From Phoronis australis (lineage: Eukaryota > Phoronida > Phoronidae), in NCBI GenBank assembly GCA_002633005.1, contig NMRA01000276.1:227577-262227 (forward strand): 34,651 bases of DNA, written 5' to 3'. Below the pieces are notes generated by a model. That model was given only the letters and a program-made list of their open reading frames with translations, searched no databases and was not told where the DNA came from. Shown one piece after another: positions 11,131 through 22,273 of this stretch. Positions within the stretch are counted from its first letter, which is position 1. Each line of letters begins with the position of its first letter. The translations under genes were made by a program, and so were the position numbers.

Positions 11131-11742
11131 AAACGATCGATGATCACAATGAGTGCAATGACGCCGGGCCTCCAAGACCGCGGTTTAGCAATGTGAATTA
11201 CAATGCAAATAACGAATTACTGTCCTGAGTCATACACTTCCTTCAAACTATAATACTTAAACGTTTTTGTCACTTTATTTTCTTCCCATGTTCGCAAAGT
11301 TTAAAAACCCTGCCGGTGTCAAAACTTCCGCTTTCAGCGACTTTGTTTGTGGCGCTGAGTTTCCGTCTGCAGTGCACTACATAAAATATATATTCGAAAA
11401 ATCAGGCCAGAGAAATGTGACATTAGTTTTACCAAATTCTCTTAAGGTGGGAAGCTCTTGTATTTTGAAGAAATCCCATAACTCAGGGAAAGATATCAAA
11501 TTCTCAACATACTGATGAATGTAACTGCTGGGTTATAGAGGATGTGTTGCGACCGAAGGGACAGTACAAGTGCCTTACTGGGTCACCGATTTGCTGCCTC
11601 TCGATTTCTGAATTCAAAGGTTGGATACGTTGCTGTATATTTGTGTATGATCTTGAGGTAATAAAAAACTGCTAATCAAATTTTGTTTTTCGCTTCTTGC
11701 ATCTCAGTCAAACTGGCGTTAGCAGATTTAACTAAGCAGAAG
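11131..11742. other. Intron, nothing recognised
   Basis: A short plus-strand ORF (11267-11515) has no recognised motif. No splice-framed minus-strand exon was found. Confidence 0.35.
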
Positions 11743-11967
11743 AGATGAAATTCCCACTAGCGGACACAGCGTCCTCCTCAAAGCTGTCGTCTATTGTTAG
11801 CTTCATATACATAAACTTATTAAATTTAATAAAGATCCTGTAGTAGATTTAGGAGATACAGCTATGGCCGCAAAACAAAACAAGAGCAACGCAGAGCGTT
11901 GAAATGTGCCCACAATTGCACCGCATACGGTATCCTTCTAGGGTTCTTTATTGGTACCATAAAGTGG

Positions 11968-11980
11968 CCAGTAGAGGGCA
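11968..11980 (+). promoter_or_regulatory. CTCF consensus match
   Basis: CCAGTAGAGGGCA, in the same head position as the site at 7788. Confidence 0.55.
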
Positions 11981-12579
11981 TATATGTAGTATGTTGTACT
12001 TTGCAAAATGGAAAGGCATGGTCATTGTCTCCTCAATAGGCTAGGGGCAAAATGTGAGTGATCTTCATAATACAAGCACATCCAATACATCAGTTGCTTA
12101 AAGCACCACAGAAACATAGAATTAAAAACAAATTTACCACCATACGAGATTAGCACAGCATTAGAATGCCAGAAACAAATTTCTACTTGGAACTTTTCCT
12201 TCATAGTCACAAAGTAACACAAAGTATACACATGATGACCTATGAAAATACAGAGGTCAATGTAAAATGCTAAAATTGCCACTTGAGGCATACCGGTAGT
12301 CAGAATCATCCTAAAGTCGTCATCGTCCGTTGTCAACATCACATAAATACACTTGCTAAATCTAGTAAAGATCCTGCAAACGGTTTGGGAGATACAGCCA
12401 TGGGCGCAAAAAAAACTGCCACTAGGAGGCGCCACAGTAACCAAAGTCATGGGAAATTCAGCGTCAGCCGTCTTCTTCATAGTAAGAACATACATGCCAA
12501 TTTTCACAATCATCCTTCAAGCGGTTTGGTTGATAGAGGGGTGGACGCACAAAAACAGACTCGAAAACACTAAAAATGG

Positions 12580-12592
12580 CCACTAGGTGGCG
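12580..12592 (+). promoter_or_regulatory. CTCF consensus match
   Basis: CCACTAGGTGGCG; paralogous to the site at 8413. Confidence 0.6.
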
Positions 12593-12812
12593 CAAACTAT
12601 GTCGAATCCATCTGAAAACGGGAGGATAGCGTCATCTCACTAATAGGTGCCTACATACCAAATTTCAGGAAAATCCGTTCAGGACTTTTGAAGATACAAA
12701 GGTAAGCATAAAAAATTAAAATTGCCACTAGGGTGCACACCGGTAGTCGGATTCGTCCAAAAGTCGTCATCTTCCGTTGTTAACATNCTTTTGAAGATAC
12801 ACTAGGGGTGTG

Positions 12813-12825
12813 CCACTAGGGGGCA
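12813..12825 (+). promoter_or_regulatory. CTCF consensus match
   Basis: CCACTAGGGGGCA in the monomer nearest the 3' end of its copy. Confidence 0.6.
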
Positions 12826-13050
12826 CACCGGTAGTCGGATCCGTCCGAAAGTTCGCACATGCCGTCCCATTCATGAATGGAACATATGTGCCAAATTTCA
12901 TAAACGTATGTCAAAGGGTTTTGGAGATAAAGCAGCGGGCGCCGGATGGACGCCGCCTGGACGGACGGACCCCGCCTGGACGGACGGACGCCGCCTGGAC
13001 GGACGGACGGAGATGACGGCATAATGCGTCTACATATAAATATGTGGGCG

Positions 13051-13752
13051 CATAACAAAACCACCACTAAGAGGTGCCACAGTAACTGAAGTTGTCAGTG
13101 TAACCGTCCTCTTCACACTGAGTACACGCCAATTTTCAAAATCATCCTTAGAATGTTTTGGTTGATAGAGGGGTGGACGCCAAAAACTCGAAAACGGTAA
13201 ACATGACAACTAGGTGGCGCAAAATACCTCAAATTCATACAAAAATGGAAGGATAGCATAACCGCAACAATAAATGCCTATATTCCAATTTGATGAAACT
13301 CCATTGGGGACCTTTGAATATACAGAGATAAACATAAAAAAATAAAATAGCCACTGGGGGGACACTGGTGGTCAGATCCTTGTGAAAGTCGTCATTTGTT
13401 CTCAAAACCATGTAAATATGGCGCAAACTACGTCGAATCCATCCGAAAACAAGAGGATAGTTTCATCTCACTAATAGATGCCTATATTCCGAATTTTATG
13501 AAACTACGTTGAGGACTTCCGAAGATACAGAGGTAAGCGCAAAAACTAAAATTGCCACTAGGGGGCACACCGGTCATTGGAGAGATCCAAAATTCGTCGT
13601 CATCCGTCATCAGCTTCATAGAAACACAACTGTCAAATCTCATCAAGATCCTGTGAGGGGTTTAGGAGATACAGCTGGGGACGCCGGACGACCAGACAGA
13701 CAGAGATGACAGCAATATGCGACCACATATAAATATGTGGCGCATAAAAAAC
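13051..13752. repeat. CTCF-core repeat family, headless copy
   Basis: It continues directly from the preceding tail with AACAAAACCACCACTAAGAG and carries four or five monomers (cores near 13066, 13205, 13350 and 13555), then the tail CACATATAAATATGTGGCGC. The head-less, tail-to-body join suggests tandem or nested insertion. Confidence 0.75.
13555..13567 (+). promoter_or_regulatory. CTCF consensus match
   Basis: CCACTAGGGGGCA in the headless copy ending near 13750. Confidence 0.6.
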
Positions 13753-14208
13753 ATGAGCGTCGGTATTAACATCTATTAAAATCTTCCCCATGTTTCGATT
13801 GATATGTGTTTTCACAAGGCTATGAAACAGATTGACAGCTATACTATAAAACCTAGATTTTTTTCAGGAAACTGGTTATATTTTATAGAAAAATGTAGGT
13901 TTATGATTAGTTTCCATTTTAGACACTACAAAAAGAAAGTAAACATTTCAAGTTTTATTTGTCATTAAGTTTCTAAACCTCAAATGCGAAACAGACAGAA
14001 GTCAAAGATTATTACTCTCGAGTTCCGAATAGTCGTATCTATACGATTATTTTTTTCAGACTCGTTTTCCGGTCTATACGACGCTTATTCAGGTCTCTAC
14101 ATTTATTAATTTGCTAACCTTTTTCCACTCTCCACGATTATTTGATTCAGCAAGTTCTCAATTTTTGTTTCATTCATTACAAATTTGTTACACAAAAACT
14201 TAACCGCT
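13753..14208. other. Intron, nothing recognised
   Basis: Low-complexity AT-rich sequence without a splice-framed ORF. Confidence 0.3.
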
Positions 14209-14286
14209 GACACCGGGTATCGTACCCCGGTCGTAAGACGTGGTTATATAGCTTTTAATTCGCTCTAAACCACTAGACCACGAGAC
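14209..14286 (-). repeat. tRNA-derived (SINE-like) sequence
   Basis: It contains an A-box-like TGGTCTAGTGG and a T-arm-like CCGGGGTACGATACCCGG (B-box relative). The ends do not pair as an acceptor stem, so it is not a functional tRNA. An AT-rich stretch follows on the minus strand. It is consistent with a SINE head or tRNA pseudogene. Confidence 0.5.
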
Positions 14287-14289
14287 ACT

Positions 14290-15939
14290 CAGTTCAGATT
14301 TCGTAATTTAAGGACAGCGTCCAGCGTCTAAAACACCTTTTCACACCAGAAATGCATGTATTATTCATAAAAAATATTGTTTTTGCTTCTTACATACCAT
14401 GGAAAGTAATTAATTGCGACGCAAATTACACCGCTCATAATTTGACGCCCCTTCGAGCGCCCCACAAAATATCTCAACCAATCAGCGTAAAGTGGTTCAT
14501 ATGACATCATCGTGGCCACGAATTTACTGGTGTGCGGGTGTAGCAATGTTAGCGACAATGGGATACATTTGCACAACTTCCCCACCAATCACGTCGTGTG
14601 CTGTATAGAATACACGGAATAGATCCGTATCCATGACAAGGCCTGGCGAGTAACTTTCCTGATCGGCAAGATCTGATTTAGTCTTGGTGCAAATCTGTAT
14701 ACAAACTCTACAGCTTCGTGTCGATGTGGGTAAAAAGGACTAAAATCTGACGCAGAAATAGTGTCATTAAAAGCTGCACCGCTCTTTGAGTAAACCAAAT
14801 TATTTACCGGTGTTGGAAGAATTATTGTTCTAGGCCTACCGCTCATCTACTGCTAAAATTGAAGTGCGCTCTTGGGAGTCGGCGTTTGGCGATTACATCA
14901 CCTGACCCGAACAGTTTCTTTCCCCCCAGTTCATTCTTCCATCAACTGTTCTTTGCTGCCACAAAGTTGCGTACTGTCACAACGAATTGTCGGAACTGGT
15001 CTCATTTCGTTACAAGTTATTAGCATTTTTAAGACCAACAAACCGAATTTAGAACAAACTTTACTGCTGCGAAGCTGTTATCATGTCCCAAAAGTAGTCG
15101 CAAAATTTTAGTACGGCGCGTGCGCGTGTCAGTCACGAGCGCACTGTTTTCAGAACGACAGACTTCCTTTGTTACACCATAGATTATAGTCTATGGTTAC
15201 ACAACTCAAAAGGCACAGAGTAATGCTAGAAAATGACGTTTATTAGATTGCTCTTCCCGCAAACGACTGGCAACGGGCAAGCTGAGTGTCCGAACTGTCT
15301 CCCAGATTATGCATGCATCCCAGCCGTCGGTCGTTGGTTCTGCCATATAAGTTTCACGACGAGGTGACTAACACAACTCATACCCGGCCTGTATGAGATT
15401 TAGTCTATAGTCTATGGTTTAACAGAGCTTCACAGTGTTACCTTGCTGTATTTTGGCGATAGTCTTCAAACAGCTAGCTGGCTGGCTACAAAAAAAATCT
15501 GAAGAGTGCACTTCAAAGTTTAGTGTTACTGTTCCGGCCCAGAGTATAGGGAATCCGGCCCAAATCCAGAATATTCTGTCTGATTTGGATCCTTCCCGTA
15601 GGCCTAACGGAATTCTGACACTGAATTTAAAACGTTCAATTGGTTACAAATTCTTATAATTAGGTATGTTTTTATGCAATCCAGACTTTATTTCGTAGTT
15701 TTAATTTATTACAGACACTCACAATGTTGTGTTGCTAATAAATTTTCAATTTTTTTTGGTTGACCGAGTCAAAATTGCGACGATTAAGCTACGGGCTGCA
15801 GCATTTCAAGGCGACTTATTTTGAAAATTGAGTTTCTAATGTAAAACTTTTCAATGAATTTGATTATAAATGCATTGTACGAAAAGATCGAGCTGATATG
15901 TGTCGTAACGTTTCCTACTAATTTGCACCAAATTAAACG
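14290..15939. other. Intron, palindromic TATAGTCTATGG motif
   Basis: CCATAGATTATAGTCTATGG (about 15178-15197) is an imperfect palindrome, and its right half recurs as TATAGTCTATGGTTTAAC at about 15405. The two bracket about 220 bp that may be a short transposed segment. The other ORFs here (e.g. 15435-15659 plus) have no recognised motif. Confidence 0.4.
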
Positions 15940-16257
15940 GCCTATTGTCGCCTATACCAATACGGGGACACACACTCGACAGCCGCCCGTAGGCCTATTG
16001 TTGCCTATACCAATACGGGGACACACACTCGACAGCCGCCCGTAGGCCTATTGTCGCCTATACCAATACGGGGACACACACTCGATAGCCGCCCGTAGGC
16101 CTATTGTCGCCTATACCAATACGGGGACACACACTCAACAGTCGCCCGTAGGCCTATTGTCGCCTATACCAATACGGGGATACACACTTGACAGCCGCCC
16201 GTAGGCCTCTTGTCGCCTATACCAATACGGGGACACACACTCGACAGCCGCCCGTAG
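15940..16257. repeat. Minisatellite, 53 bp x 6
   Basis: The unit contains GCCTATTGTCGCCTATACCA then ATACGGGGACACACACTCGA. There are exactly six units with a few substitutions. A single diverged homologue of the unit and its left flank (TTTGCACTAAATTAAATGGC...) lies at about 16578-16636, so the array grew from part of a dispersed sequence. Confidence 0.92.
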
Positions 16258-16639
16258 GCCTATTGGAATCGTGCAGCATTCACACCTTCGGCTTCAAAAG
16301 GACATGGATGCAAAGTTCCTAATATTAAAGTTTTTGTATCAAGCAAATTACTCTTTATAATAAATATTGTGAAATTGCTGATAACAATTCAGACGAAGCA
16401 TTTTGTTTTTCCGGCTGTCCCGACGGCCCCAGTTACATTCCCGGGGATTCCCATACGGGCCCGTATGAGAATATGTGCTAAATAATTGAATAAAAAATTC
16501 TAAAGGTAATGATTTTGATCAATTTTAATACTAACTGACATGAAATGAAAAATTAATGAGTTTCCTTGATTTTCCACGTATTTTGCACTAAATTAAATGG
16601 CCAGTCATCGCTGATTCCAATACTTTGGAGACACGGTGA

Positions 16640-17456
16640 AAGCCAAGATCGTGGTAACGATGATGTCATAGACTCTGATTGGCACGAGCGCCGTCTCAAG
16701 TTTTTTTTTGGCGCTAAATGGGGTTCATGATGGGGCTACTGTATTGTCAAAGGCCTACTTAATTAATGACTGGGGTATGCTGTGACACATGATTTTGATG
16801 CTTTTCATCAATAAATGTGTTTTAGATGTAAAAATAGTCATTATGGCACCATACTTGGCCTTTAAAAGATCTATATACGACTACGCATTACACACGAAAG
16901 TCATGTGTCATACACAATAAAAGATTTTATTCGCTAAAATATACAACTGTATGTTTCAAAACGTAAATAATCGGACTCCCAAGCCAGGGGTTACGCAGCG
17001 GCGGTCTGCTGGACGGCCAGAATGTTATTTTGGACGGGTTCAACGGGATCGGTCAGAATTAAGAAAGTGTTGGCAAAATTTAAAAAGCTTGAAATGATGA
17101 CCACTTCTCTTAATATTAACGGCTGGTCGGCTGTCGCTCAAATAGGCCATCAGTAATTTCAGAAATGATGAATTTAATGCACAAAAAGTGCATTTTTCAA
17201 TATTCCACGCGCCCAGTGACACAGATCGTTGTTACTGGCAGCTCAATATAAATATGAATAAAAACGCTTTCGACGAGTTTCATTGAGTGATCCAATATTT
17301 ATGATTGCACCCTGTGAAAAACTGACAAGCCGTAACAACTCTTCACTGTGTCTGTCCCTGAAGTTTGCGTTTTCGGGGGAGTAATTCCGGGATTTTGCAA
17401 AGCCAGTGTCATCTACAGTTTCCGAAATTATTGACATGCGCATTCTACATACTTAA
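16640..17456. other. Intron, nothing firm
   Basis: Minus-strand ORFs at 17040-17222 and 17243-17443 are modest in length and have no recognised motif. Confidence 0.3.
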
Positions 17457-17651
17457 TTATGTCGTCTGCCGCGCAAAGGCCTAGGATTATTTTACAAACC
17501 AAGATATGTTCCAGATACAGACATTGATTCAGACGCTGTTATGACAAATAATCCAGCTATAGATACGGACCGTGGTGATAACGCGGCAAGTCAACGAAGC
17601 GCAAATACCCGTGCAGTAAATGAATGGTGTGGAACCTTTCAATCAACCTAG
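17457..17651 (+). pseudogene. Possible Crypton/DUF3504-type fragment
   Basis: The plus-strand open frame reads RKGLGLFYKPRYVPDTDIDS and ends NTRAVNEWCGTFQST before TAG. An N-T-[RK]-x-A-V-x-x-[WF]-x-x-[WF] stretch after an acidic lead is a pattern I associate with the region before the tyrosine-recombinase core of Crypton-derived proteins. There is no initiating ATG at the start of the frame, and no core domain follows. Weak call. Confidence 0.25.
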
Positions 17652-17815
17652 GAACCAGCCTCCCGTTCAGTAACGCTAGGACCTCGCTAAAAAGCAAGAC
17701 TTTGCGAGATTACGTGAAATAATGCCGTGTGTTTCAAATGAGAACATGTGACTCTGGCTACATTTAAGCTAGGTCCTAGCATAGGTCCTAGCGTTACTGA
17801 ACGCACGCCAGGTTT
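17652..17815. mobile_element. 164-bp foldback MITE
   Basis: The left end GAACCAGCCTCCCGTTCAGT then AACGCTAGGACCT, and the right end read in reverse complement AAACCTGGCGTGCGTTCAGT then AACGCTAGGACCT, form about 33-bp inverted repeats with a perfect 21-bp inner part. CTAG directly flanks both ends (17648-17651, 17816-17819) as a likely target-site duplication. It is inserted at the end of the preceding open frame. Confidence 0.8.
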
Positions 17816-17819
17816 CTAG

Positions 17820-18769
17820 AATCAACAAAGTACCAACAAGTTGCACGACAACATCGGACATCAGCATTTTAAAAATTCGCTCCAAACTTGAGAATAGATT
17901 GTTTTTATTAACAGGAAGAATGGACTTGTGACAATCTTGAAAATGACATAGTTGCTAACGTTCGACAATCCAGTCGATAGCTATTGAAATTGATTTCTAC
18001 TTGCTCTCCCGTCCAAATAAATGGAAAAGCGCACGTGAATCGGTTTATTTATTATACCTAATTAGATATTCAAGATGGTGGACATAGTTGTGGTCGTGGA
18101 CTCGAATGTTGGGCAATTCTGCAAGAATGTAAAACTTTGACGGTACCGACTTTTTGATGTCAAATTCTGACGAACATTACGAGGGTATTGACTATGAACA
18201 TTGTGCACAACATGAGATTGAGAGAAACAAGAAAGGCTCGACTGTCAGGAACATGTATGATAAAAATGAGACTCGTTTTACCAAGACACTTTATTGTCTT
18301 AATTCAGACTGTCGGCTTCGTGGAAGACTGGACGTTGCTGCTGAAATCTTTACCTCCTTGCTATAATTTTTGGACTTAGTCGTCATTGGCATCTCTAGTA
18401 TGAATGTCACATTCTTTTTTGAGTAAAATGATAACGCATACTGTTTGAAACACATCTACATAGACTTCCATTTAAAGTTATTGAATAAACGAATGGTCTT
18501 TGTTTTAGCAATGACACTTTATTCCACTTCACTGTACTATGTTATGGCATGTGTGGATACACCACTGCAATAATTTAACTGTGCTAATGTTCAATTTAAA
18601 AGTTTTTCTTTGAAACAATTACTTAAAGCGGTGGTAAGTCACTGAGACAGAATATGCTTCTTTGCACTATTATTCCAATCCCATCTACATCATTATCAGA
18701 CTTTGCACTTCCTATTATTTCCATCTACCGTCACTAGATTTTACGCAAATTTGTAATCAATGTTATTAT
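17820..18769. other. Intron, nothing recognised
   Basis: The ORF at 18154-18366 (plus) is short and without known motif. No exon is supported. Confidence 0.3.
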
Positions 18770-19130
18770 TCCAGTCTATATTATTTTTAATTTTCCACAA
18801 ATTTCCCGCCTATACCATTATTCCTTAGAATTTGCTGTTTTGCATTATTCCTTTCTATATCATTATTAGATTTTACCTAAATTTGTTGTCAATATTATTA
18901 TTCCAGTCTATACTATGTTTAAATTTCCACAAATTCGTCGTCTATACCATTATTCCATTCTATACTATTATTAATTTTTTCCGACAAATTTCCGGCCTAT
19001 ACTATTATTCCACTTTTCTAGTGACAAAAATGTTGGGTCTATACTATTATTAAAGTCTCTACTATTATTAAAAATCGCGAAATTTTCCAGTCTATACTAT
19101 TATTGCTGTCTCTACTACTATTCGGAACTC
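18770..19130. repeat. AT-rich degenerate repeat, TCTATACTATTATT
   Basis: TATACTATTATT-like words recur about twelve times, separated by TTTCCGACAAATTTCC-like spacers. It begins about 50 nt beyond the second donor of the NPAT exon at 19354. Confidence 0.75.
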
Positions 19131-19181
19131 CAGAGTACTAGTTAAACTTCCAGCCAAGTAATGAATTGGTCCTCGTCTTAC

Positions 19182-19354
19182 CTTGAATGCTGCCCCCTGA
19201 GATTTGACCAACGGCCTTACCTTGGTTAATCTTCATGTCAGGTAATGACTTGGTCCTCGACTTCCCGCGCATGCTTCCTCCAGAGATAGGACCCACAGCC
19301 TTGACAGCAGACGAGTACAAATCTGCAAGGTCACACAGCATTTCAACTTCCAAA
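19182..19354 (-). CDS. NPAT: NPAT exon with two tandem in-frame donors
   Basis: After acceptor CACTTATTTTAG the frame reads LEVEMLCDLADLYSSAVKAV, then a Gly/Ser/Lys-rich segment. Vertebrate NPAT has TTEMLQDIQRHSSV at the colinear place. There are two good donors: CAAG|GTAAGG, giving exon end 19221, and CAAG|GTAAGA, giving 19182. Both are phase 1 and differ by 13 codons, because the segment KAVGPISGGSMRGKSRT is tandemly duplicated as KAVGQISGGSIQGKTRT. The start is phase 2, while the previous exon ends in phase 1. A 37-nt candidate microexon at 19520-19556 (phase 1 to 2) would repair this but is weak. An inner acceptor CCTTGCAG at 19323 (phase 1) is the alternative. Confidence 0.62.
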
Positions 19355-19746
19355 CTAAAATAAGTGTGTTTTCATTCAACAAAATGGACATGTTCTTTTA
19401 CAAAACCTCCCAGCTGCTGACTGGTATCATTTCTAAAATACATTATTGTCAATTTACACCAACCTCTAGACTATTTAAATAGACCAAGATTTATTGAAAT
19501 GATGTTATTACAGCATCACCTCAAAGTGATGTACAGGACTGCTGACTGTTTGATTCCTACAATATGCAGTAAAGGATAAGCAAGTAATTTTCAATAAAAT
19601 CAAAACGGCTAGACTTGATTCCGTCTGCCAGGTCAGTCGGGTCAACCCTACAAAACTTTCCATTGATTCCCATGACTACCAGCTCGCAAACCAGTCAGGT
19701 GTATATCACGTGAGCAATCAAGAGCAATCAATAAGACAAAACGTCA

Positions 19747-20188
19747 CTCAATAAGACAGAGTACCTATCAATAAGGCAGAGTAGCGCTCAATAAGGCAGA
19801 GTAGCGCTCAATAAGGCAGAGTAGCGCTCAATAAGGCAGAGTAGCCCTCAATAAGGCAGAGTAGCGCTCAATAAGGCAGAGTAGCGCTCAATAAGGCAGA
19901 GTAGCGCTCAATAAGGCAGAGTAGCGCTCAATAAGGCAGAGTAGCCCTCAATAAGGCAGAGTAGCGCTCAATATGGCAGAGTAGTGCTCAATAAGTCAGA
20001 GTAACGCTCAATAAGGCAGAGTAGCGCTCAATAAGGCAGAGTGGCGCTCAATAAGGCAGAGTGGCGCTCAATAAGGCACAGAGTGGCGCTCAATAAGGCA
20101 GAGTGGCGCTCAATAAGGCAGAGTACCGCTCAATAAGGCAGAGTTCCGCTCAATAAGGCAGAGTTCCGCTCAATAAGACAGAGTATCA
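19747..20188. repeat. Minisatellite, 20 bp x about 22
   Basis: The unit is CTCAATAAGGCAGAGTAGCG. Variants AGTGGCG, AGTACCG and AGTTCCG cluster towards the right end, a gradient typical of array growth from one side. Intronic, between two NPAT exons. Confidence 0.95.
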
Positions 20189-20464
20189 CTTCTAAGGAGC
20201 ATTCATATAGTTGCAACTAGTTCACATAGGAGCACCAAAAGCACCAAATGGATACAGTTACCACTGGTTCATATGTGAGTAATGGTACATGTACAATGAG
20301 TTCGCATGAGAGTACTGATAGTTACCACAAGTTCACATGAAAGCAGCAATGCTACAAAGAAGACTAATCCATAAACAACCTTGTTGGAGACTTTGATTAG
20401 TTCTGCATAACTTATTTAGGAAGCTAAAAGTAATCTTTACTTAGAAGACACATGTAGTACTAAC

Positions 20465-20525
20465 CAGCAGACCCAGGAGACAGCATTTTGGGTAGAATTT
20501 TCTTCGCTGGACTTGTTGTTAACAT
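20465..20525 (-). CDS. NPAT: NPAT exon, TSPAKKILPKML
   Basis: This is a 61-nt exon with acceptor TTCAACTAAG and a good donor GCTG|GTTAGT, phase 0 in and 1 out, encoding MLTTSPAKKILPKMLSPGSA. Two SP dipeptides suit a CDK substrate. ILPKML is colinear with LPKIL of vertebrate NPAT, between the RVLCFD and EML motifs. Another frame of the same exon (phase 1 to 2) would satisfy both neighbours in some splice chains but gives a less NPAT-like peptide. A 4 x 40-bp minisatellite begins 16 nt upstream of the acceptor. Confidence 0.5.
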
Positions 20526-20540
20526 CTTAGTTGAATGGGA

Positions 20541-20700
20541 AATTGGAGTATGGGCACCTGTTATGATAGCTGAAACATATAACTGGAGAATGAGCACCTG
20601 TTATGATAGCTGAAACATATAACTGGAGTATGAGCACCTGTTATGATAGCTGAAACATATAATTGGAGTATGAGCACCTGTTATGATAGCTGAAACATAT
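20541..20700. repeat. Minisatellite, 40 bp x 4
   Basis: The unit is AACTGGAGTATGAGCACCTG then TTATGATAGCTGAAACATAT. It sits 16 nt upstream of the acceptor of the NPAT exon 20525-20465, so branch-point sequence must lie in or beside the array. Confidence 0.95.
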
Positions 20701-21345
20701 AATTGATGATGCTCACGAGGCTTCAATAATAAAATAATTCAATCACATGGCTTTACTAAAAGGAACACATTAAATGGATTTACCCATCAGAGTGTAATAA
20801 TGGAAACTTACTCATTTCAAACTTTAACACTACTCATCCAGACTTAGTTGAGGTGAGAGCAAGTTCATTGCAATTAAGTGTTTCTCTTGACTTGCTACTA
20901 AACCTCTTCTATACCTACTAATGCCCAAGACACAGATTCCGATGCCAATTTCATCACATGGGCCAATAATCAGATGATGATTGCGAGGATCAGGTCAACA
21001 TCAGCATCCAACATCACAAATCAAGTACCATCAGACAAAGTCACATTTTCCTGGTGTACAGGGATGTCAGATGACCAGCTGTCACCGACATCAATGCAAT
21101 ATTCAGGTGATATTCAAGATTGTTTATCAACCGTTATCTCGACATATCAGATTAGCGTAGAGTTTCAATTCTTATAACTGTAAAGCATGAATCTCATGTC
21201 AGGTGATGTTTGACCAATGCCGCTGATTACGTTCAGATTTTCGTAGGATCAGGAGGTGGCGCGAGAATAAAAACAGCAGACAAGTGTGTACAAATCAGCC
21301 AGACATCAGCTGATCATTTGGAAATGGCCATTGGCAAAGGGCAAT
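20701..21345. other. Intron, nothing recognised
   Basis: A plus-strand ORF (20974-21177) has no recognised motif. No exon is supported. Confidence 0.3.
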
Positions 21346-21690
21346 CGCCAGCCAATATGAGCGCCCACAACTGCACTGCAAACATTATGCTTCTTGGGCT
21401 GTTTAGAAGCCTAAAAAATGGCCACTAGTTGGCGCAGAATACGTCGAACCCATCTGCAAATGGGATAGGCTTGTTGTCGCCTTCATGGAGACCTATTTGA
21501 CAAATTTCCTGAAAAACCATCTAGAAACTCCCAAAGATACAAGGGCAAATCGAAAAAATGACTCATTGAGCAGTTTGATTGATAGAAAGGTAGATGCCAA
21601 AAAACACTCAATATGCTAAAAATAGCCACTAAGTGGCATAAAATACAACACAAGATAAAAGTTTCAGACAAAATGGACTTTCCCATTATG
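21346..21690. repeat. CTCF-core repeat family, short copy
   Basis: Head-like GAGCGCCCACAACTGCACTG, then GGCCACTAGTTGGCGCAGAA (21419) and GCCACTAAGTGGCATAAA (21625). The head sequence before GCGCCC is eroded. Confidence 0.75.
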
Positions 21691-21758
21691 AGTAGTTGTT
21701 CCAAATGACAGAGAATGAAGAGGAATGAAGAGAAGGTGGCAAAGATATTTGACAATTA

Positions 21759-22020
21759 GAATATTGCCAGCCTTATAAGTATTAACAGTCAGTTTTGTTA
21801 TTAAATAACAGAACATTGCCAGCCTTTTAGCTATTAACAGTCAGTTTTGTTATCAAATAACAGAATATTGCCAGCCTTATAGCTATTAACAGTCAGTTTT
21901 GTTATTAAATAACAGCATATTGCCAGCCTTATAGCTATTAACCGTCAGCTTTGTTATTAAATAACAGAGTATTGCCAGCCTTATAAGTATTAAGTCACTT
22001 TTGTTATTAAATAACAGAGT
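21759..22020. repeat. Minisatellite, about 52 bp x 5, containing a splice donor sequence
   Basis: The unit includes ATATTGCCAGCCTTATAGCT, then ATTAACAGTCAGTTTTGTTA, then TTAAATAACAG. Read on the minus strand each unit carries CTGTTATTTAATAAC, and the first unit's TCTGTTATT is the likely donor of the NPAT exon ending at 22016. The array therefore begins exactly at an exon edge. Confidence 0.9.
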
Positions 22021-22154
22021 TAGGTGCCATGATGGGAAGACAGTATTTTGTACGATTACTTTTGTCTTGCACTGTCATATCTGTTTGAGAGCCTGTTATC
22101 AGTAAAGGTCGACTCCGAACTCCGTCTGGAAAAAAGACAATACGTTTTGGAACC
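22016..22154 (-). CDS. NPAT: NPAT exon, KRIVFFPDG motif
   Basis: A strong acceptor TTTTCTTTTTTAAACAG opens a frame reading VPKRIVFFPDGVRSRPLLI and then TGSQTDMTVQDKSNRTKY. With donor TCT|GTTATT the exon is 139 nt, phase 2 in and 0 out, which joins correctly to the exon at 20525. KRIVFFPDG is colinear with the RRVLCFD motif of vertebrate NPAT. Alternatives: a second acceptor TTTTTTCCAG 21 nt inside (phase 1, which would match the exon at 23525), and a donor AAAA|GTAATC at 22060. The favoured donor is the first unit of a 52-bp minisatellite. Confidence 0.55.
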
Positions 22155-22273
22155 CTGTTTAAAAAAGAAAACAAAGTACTCAGTTTCTATTGCTTGCATA
22201 ATATTATATAAACATTTCAAAAATTAAAAAGAATGTCCTAACTTTAAATGTTTTCATTAATCATTTCAAAATA

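Larger units (their letters stand above)
11743..13050. repeat. CTCF-core repeat family, large copy
   Basis: A truncated monomer (11743-11879) is followed by a clear head (CAAGAGCAACGCAGAGCGTTG at about 11880), then monomers closely paralogous to those at 7702-8779, ending ATATAAATATGTGGGCGCAT at 13033-13052. An N occurs at 12787 beside an apparent 40-60 bp internal join, which may be an assembly artefact. The CGGA-rich pre-tail is expanded (12940-13010). Cores are at 11968, 12418, 12580, 12724 and 12813. Confidence 0.85.

Noticed and set aside
14209-14286. Functional tRNA gene
   Set aside because: A-box and T-arm are present, but the acceptor-stem ends do not pair and the T-loop is 8 nt, so it is treated as tRNA-derived.
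19520-19556. 37-nt microexon (phase 1 to 2) that would fix the NPAT phase gap
   Set aside because: The phase and acceptor are attractive, but a 37-nt fit is easy by chance and the peptide has no NPAT similarity; mentioned only as a possibility.
19747-20188. CRISPR-like appearance of regular 20-bp repeats
   Set aside because: Head-to-tail units without unique spacers in a spliced eukaryotic context; this is a minisatellite.
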